9,348 nucleotides of DNA, from positions 1 through 9,348 of the forward strand of contig CAYLVM010000097.1 in NCBI GenBank assembly GCA_964387145.1. The letters are read 5' to 3'. This document shows, piece by piece, positions 6,787 through 9,348 of the stretch. The translations under genes and the position numbers were made by a program. The notes under the pieces are model-generated. The model did not search any database. It was given only the letters and a program-made list of their open reading frames with translations, and was not told the DNA's origin. This stretch comes from JAMBLL01 sp964387145 (GTDB lineage Bacteria; Actinomycetota; Acidimicrobiia; Spongiisociales; UBA5794). Within the stretch, counting starts at the first letter, position 1; each line of letters opens with the position of its first letter.

Positions 6787-8706
6787 ATGAGCAGCATGTT
6801 CCAAAAGAAGGGTTCCAGAGGCCTCGGCACAGTGGTCGCGGCGTTATTCCTCGGGCTCGTGCTCACCGGACCGGCAACAGCGCAGGAGAACGAACCCCCT
6901 GTCGCCAGCGCAGCGGCACGCCCGACGACGGCGCCCGTGGGAGCCCTCGTGGCGTTCACCGCCATGGGATCCACCGACAACGACGGCACGATCACCATGT
7001 ACGAGTGGGATTTCGGGGACGGGAGTCCTGTGGTGTCGGGATCACGGGCTGAGGCCGAGCAGGTGTACCACGCCTTTCAAGATGAGGGAGTCTACGACGT
7101 GACCCTCACCGTCACCGATGACGAGGGCAACGTCAACGACGCAGAAGACCCCTCGGGCGTGGTGGCCGTCACGATCGGTTCCGGTCCGTCCGGTGTCGAC
7201 GGTGCAGCGCTCTTCGAGGAACGATGCGCCTTGTGTCACACGAAACTGAACGTCGCCGGTAGGGGACTGTCGGTTGCCGAGCTCGTCGAAGTGCTGACGA
7301 CGGGCATCATGGCGAACAAGAACCGCCCCTTGAGCGATGACGAGATCGAAGCGATCGCGTTTTACATCGCTCTCGATGAGGGCGTTGTCGAAACACCTTC
7401 TGCGATCACCACGACGATCCCGGAGGATACGAACGCAGCGAAGCTGCATTTCTTGGCATGCACCGGTTGTCACGGTGCGTCCGGTGAAGGGGGGATCGGC
7501 CCCTCTCTCCAGGTTCTGACGTTGTCCGAGCAGGAGATGTCCGCCATTGTGGCAGGCGGCATCGGAGCGATGCCCGGTCTCGCGGGAACACTGACAGATG
7601 GCCAGATTGCAACGATATCCAAGTACGTCGTTCGGCTGCAGTCGCCGACGGCTACGACGACCACCACCACGGTTCCGACGACGACGAATGGGAGCAAGCT
7701 GTACCAGTCCGAGTGTGCAGCGTGTCACGGGTCGTACGGTGCTGGCAGTATCGGCCCGTCGGTTCAGGCATCGGGGATGTCCGAGTCTGAGACCGTTGAG
7801 GTCATCTCTGTGGGCACAGCACTCATGCCAGCGTATGCGAACCTGCTGACACAAGAGCAGATCGCCAACGTCGCCACATACTCCGTTGGGTTCCAGACCG
7901 GGGCCTCGACGGGGGTCATCGTTCCCGATACGGCCGAGGGTGCCGTCGAGAACAAGCTCGGTGCTGATGTCTTCAAGAAGACATGCGCGGCGTGTCACGG
8001 TTCGTCGGGTGAAGGCGCGATGGGGCCTTCCCTCCAGGCGTCGTCGTTCGACGCGTCATCGACCCAGGACGCAGTTGCCAAGGGCATCGGTGGGATGCCG
8101 GGGTTCGAGACCAGCTTGTCGCCGGAGGAGGTCGAGGCCGTCGCGGCGTACAGCGTGTCGTTCCAGGGAGGTGCGACACCGGAGGTGTCAGCAACCGACG
8201 ACGTTGCACAGGAGGCACCAGTGGCGGCCGCCACTGGTGAAGGAGCGGACCTATTCGCATCGAACTGCGCTGTATGCCACGGTCCCGGAGGCGCAGGAGC
8301 CTCTGCGGCACCGATCAACGTTCCGTTCGAGAACGAACAGCTCATAGAGATCATCAGAGTCGGCATCTCGGACATGCCCGGGTTCGCCGGGGCGCTCAAC
8401 GACGGTCAGATCACGGTGCTTGCGAACTTCGTGCATGCACTCTCTGCAGCGGTAGCTCCGCCGTCGGGGGTCATAGCTATAACCCAGACAGAGACCATCG
8501 TGGCGATCCAGCCGAGCAGGTTCGTCGAGTTCGACACCACGAGAAGCGTGGTACCGCTCGGAGAGACGCCCTTGCTGGGGCTTGCACTCGGCACGTTGAT
8601 CCTCCTCGCAGCGCTGACGTTGTGGCAGATCAGTGTGCTCCACAGAGCCAACAAGGCTACTCCAGGAAGTGAATCCGGCCAGGAAGGGCCGCTCGACGCC
8701 TCCTGA
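6787..8706 (+). CDS. Secreted, membrane-anchored PKD-domain pentahaem c-type cytochrome
   Basis: Predicted 639 residues. The N-terminus has a signal peptide: basic QKKGSR, hydrophobic core TVVAALFLGLVL, probable cut after ATA at 32. Residues ~36-135 form a PKD domain (WDFGDGS 74-80, then VYHAFQDEGVYDVTLTVTD). Five c-type haem sites follow: CALCH (147-151), CTGCH (225-229), CAACH (310-314), CAACH (400-404) and CAVCH (494-498). Each module ends in a helix like LTDGQIATISKYV, with axial Met candidates M175, M262, M347, M437 and M530; the last four are followed by Pro. Thr-rich linkers lie at 204-215 and 286-300. A C-terminal helix (~596-617) anchors it, leaving a short basic-then-acidic cytoplasmic tail. 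It probably carries electrons on the outer face of the membrane; partners are not visible. ATG 6787 (weak TAGG before it) directly precedes the signal peptide; ATG 6730 adds an unlikely extension and lacks a ribosome site. Confidence 0.9.
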   Translation: MSSMFQKKGSRGLGTVVAALFLGLVLTGPATAQENEPPVASAAARPTTAPVGALVAFTAMGSTDNDGTITMYEWDFGDGSPVVSGSRAEAEQVYHAFQDEGVYDVTLTVTDDEGNVNDAEDPSGVVAVTIGSGPSGVDGAALFEERCALCHTKLNVAGRGLSVAELVEVLTTGIMANKNRPLSDDEIEAIAFYIALDEGVVETPSAITTTIPEDTNAAKLHFLACTGCHGASGEGGIGPSLQVLTLSEQEMSAIVAGGIGAMPGLAGTLTDGQIATISKYVVRLQSPTATTTTTTVPTTTNGSKLYQSECAACHGSYGAGSIGPSVQASGMSESETVEVISVGTALMPAYANLLTQEQIANVATYSVGFQTGASTGVIVPDTAEGAVENKLGADVFKKTCAACHGSSGEGAMGPSLQASSFDASSTQDAVAKGIGGMPGFETSLSPEEVEAVAAYSVSFQGGATPEVSATDDVAQEAPVAAATGEGADLFASNCAVCHGPGGAGASAAPINVPFENEQLIEIIRVGISDMPGFAGALNDGQITVLANFVHALSAAVAPPSGVIAITQTETIVAIQPSRFVEFDTTRSVVPLGETPLLGLALGTLILLAALTLWQISVLHRANKATPGSESGQEGPLDAS

Positions 8707-8984
8707 CCGGGTGCACAGAGATGGCCCGGTGCCCCGCCGGTGAACCGGTGTCTGGCGCCACTCTTGAGCGTCCAATCGAGCGCCATCGGGCGGATCGTGG
8801 AAGAATCGTGCGACAAGAGTGCGGTAGGCCCGCGAGCATGCTTACCTTCCGCTGACACACCAAAGGGTGTGGACGGTCCCTTCTACGGGACAGTGAACGG
8901 AACGAAAGCGTTAACTCACAGAGTCCGCTATCGTTGCCTTTCGCCGGTCGAGTCCGGCCGGCCAGCATCACTTGTTCAAAGCGG
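8706..8984. other. Gene-free region between the cytochrome gene and the rRNA promoter, rich in hairpins
   Basis: I see no credible gene. ACCGGG/CCCGGT (8706-8711/8725-8730) at the cytochrome stop, and TGGCGC/GCGCCA (8753-8758/8780-8785), are possible terminator stems without T tracts. Three further hairpins follow in a row: GGTAGGC/GCTTACC (8823-8829/8840-8846), CACACC/GGTGTG with loop AAAG (8856-8861/8866-8871), and GTCCC/GGGAC with loop TTCTAC (8876-8880/8887-8891). A TATCGT at 8929-8934 could be an upstream rRNA -10 box but lacks a matching -35. Confidence 0.5.
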
Positions 8985-8993
8985 TGCTATACT
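8985..8993 (+). promoter_or_regulatory. Extended -10 promoter of the rRNA operon (TGC-TATACT)
   Basis: TATACT at 8988-8993 preceded by TGC gives a classic extended -10 element, so transcription would begin near 9000, leaving a leader of about 320 bases before 16S. The region 17 bp upstream reads GCATCA, a poor -35. TTGTTC at 8972-8977 is too close. An extended -10 can partly compensate for a weak -35. Confidence 0.6.
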
Positions 8994-9040
8994 ATGAGGC
9001 CCTGCTCGAGGCAGCCATGTGCTGCACGCGACAGGAACCG

Positions 9041-9053
9041 GGCTCCTTGACAA
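9041..9053 (+). promoter_or_regulatory. boxA-like rRNA antitermination element
   Basis: GGCTCCTTGACAA matches the E. coli rrn boxA (TGCTCTTTAACAA) at 10 of 13 positions. It sits in the leader, as expected for the NusB/NusE (S10) binding site that makes rRNA transcription resistant to termination. The continuation CTGAACAGTG resembles actinobacterial rRNA leaders and spacers as I remember them. Confidence 0.7.
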
Positions 9054-9065
9054 CTGAACAGTGCG

Positions 9066-9095
9066 TCAATCGATCATCGCAAGATGGACGATTGA
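9066..9095 (+). other. Leader hairpin with GCAA tetraloop, just after boxA
   Basis: TCAATCG (9066-9072) pairs with CGATTGA (9089-9095). After one A-A mismatch, TCATC (9074-9078) pairs with GATGG (9083-9087), including one G-U, around loop GCAA, a GNRA-type tetraloop. Twelve pairs in all. It may be a boxB-like or processing stem; the role is inferred. Confidence 0.6.
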
Positions 9096-9152
9096 GATTG
9101 ACAGGCGCTTGCCGCCAAGCCGCCCCTCGGGGAGGTACAACGGTGAGCGTTA

Positions 9153-9198
9153 TGTGTCCGTCAGACCAACCACTTCGGTGGAAGGAACGACGGACGTA
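9153..9198 (+). other. Leader hairpin with UUCG tetraloop
   Basis: The outer stem GTCCGTC (9156-9162) pairs with GACGGAC (9189-9195) and is extended by two G-U pairs and one T-A pair. Within it CCAC (9170-9173) pairs with GTGG (9178-9181) around loop TTCG, and CC/GG (9166-9167/9184-9185) are separated from that stem by a symmetric AA/AA internal loop. C(UUCG)G is an exceptionally stable RNA loop, so this is likely a real structure in the rRNA leader. Confidence 0.6.
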
Positions 9199-9207
9199 CA
9201 AGCCAAC

Positions 9208-9242
9208 GGTCATGCACATAGAGGACCCGTCCTCGTATGACC
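9208..9242 (+). other. Leader hairpin upstream of 16S
   Basis: GGTCAT (9208-9213) pairs with ATGACC (9237-9242), enclosing a second stem GAGGA/TCCTC (9221-9225/9230-9234) with loop CCCG. An alternative register pairs CATA (9217-9220) with TATG (9236-9239). A smaller stem CATCC/GGATG (9244-9248/9256-9260) follows, then an A-rich stretch. Confidence 0.5.
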
Positions 9243-9270
9243 GCATCCTTTTGAGGGATGAAAAAGAAAC

Positions 9271-9301
9271 TCCTGGTCTGTGTTTCGATACAGACACAGG
9301 A
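9271..9301 (+). other. Leader hairpin with UUCG loop, 20 bases before 16S
   Basis: TCCTG (9271-9275) pairs with CAGGA (9297-9301), and after a bulged A9296, GTCTGTGT (9276-9283) pairs with ATACAGAC (9288-9295) around loop TTCG. This gives 13 pairs including one G-U. A position so close to the mature 5' end suggests a role in pre-16S folding or processing. The usual long RNase III stem needs sequence after 16S, which is outside the window. Confidence 0.6.
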
Positions 9302-9320
9302 TCTGTTCTCATCGAGAACT

Positions 9321-9348
9321 TCGATGGAGAGTTTGATCCTGGCTCAGG
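9321..9348 (+). rRNA. rrs: 16S ribosomal RNA, first 28 bases only
   Basis: AGAGTTTGATCCTGGCTCAG (9328-9347) is the near-universal 5' segment of 16S rRNA, corresponding to E. coli positions 8-27. Counting back puts position 1 at about 9321. The exact mature end may differ by a few bases. The gene runs off the window, and the leader features upstream support a genuine rrn operon. Confidence 0.97.

Noticed and set aside
7042..7998. 318-residue open frame on the minus strand
   Set aside because: Antisense to the haem-module gene; its Arg/Asp/His-rich composition is typical of a shadow frame.
9047..9052. TTGACA as a second rRNA -35 box
   Set aside because: It is embedded in the boxA-like element and no -10 hexamer occurs at 16-19 bp spacing.
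9098..9103. TTGACA in the leader as a promoter
   Set aside because: The sequence 17 bp downstream is CGCCCC; the next TAC-like hexamer is 32 bp away.

Overview
The window is a GC-rich stretch of a chromosome or genome bin, most likely from an actinobacterium. The evidence is the G/C-ending codon use, the 16S start (GGAGAGTTTGATCCTGGCTCAGG type), the boxA-like leader, and the Thr-rich extracytoplasmic linkers. The linkers remind me of Acidimicrobiia-like lineages, but that placement is inference. A run of exactly 100 N (3463-3562) marks an assembly gap inside a gene, so this is a draft scaffold.

Layout. Positions 1-2377 hold the end of a peptide-type (Dpp/Opp) ABC importer operon: the 3' part of a permease gene, then two ATPase genes packed with 8 bp and a 4-bp overlap between them. 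At 2421-2508 is tRNA-Leu(GAG), with a TATACT -10 box upstream and a strong hairpin abutting its CCA end. Positions 2697-3872 encode an unrecognised single-pass membrane protein: acidic cytoplasmic part, one membrane helix, a Thr-rich stalk interrupted by the gap, and a small outer domain. At 3985-5331 is an APC-family amino-acid permease. It converges on a minus-strand RDD-family membrane protein (5345-5815). Divergent from that are cutA (5910-6245) and a 65-residue two-helix membrane protein (6352-6549), which is followed by a terminator-like hairpin.

The most unusual protein is at 6787-8706: a secreted, C-terminally membrane-anchored protein with one PKD domain and five c-type haem modules. 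A gene-free stretch of about 610 bases follows. It carries several hairpins, an extended -10 promoter, a boxA-like element and a structured rRNA leader, and leads into the first 28 bases of 16S rRNA at 9321.

How the genes work together. The three ABC genes form one importer. The others look like separate housekeeping or accessory transcription units, with transport and cell-envelope functions common among them. I see no mobile element, CRISPR array or integrase. The best candidates for something little described are the PKD-pentahaem cytochrome and the Thr-stalk membrane protein. The rRNA leader has well-formed secondary structure, including two UUCG-loop hairpins and mutually exclusive hairpins at the 16S 5' end.
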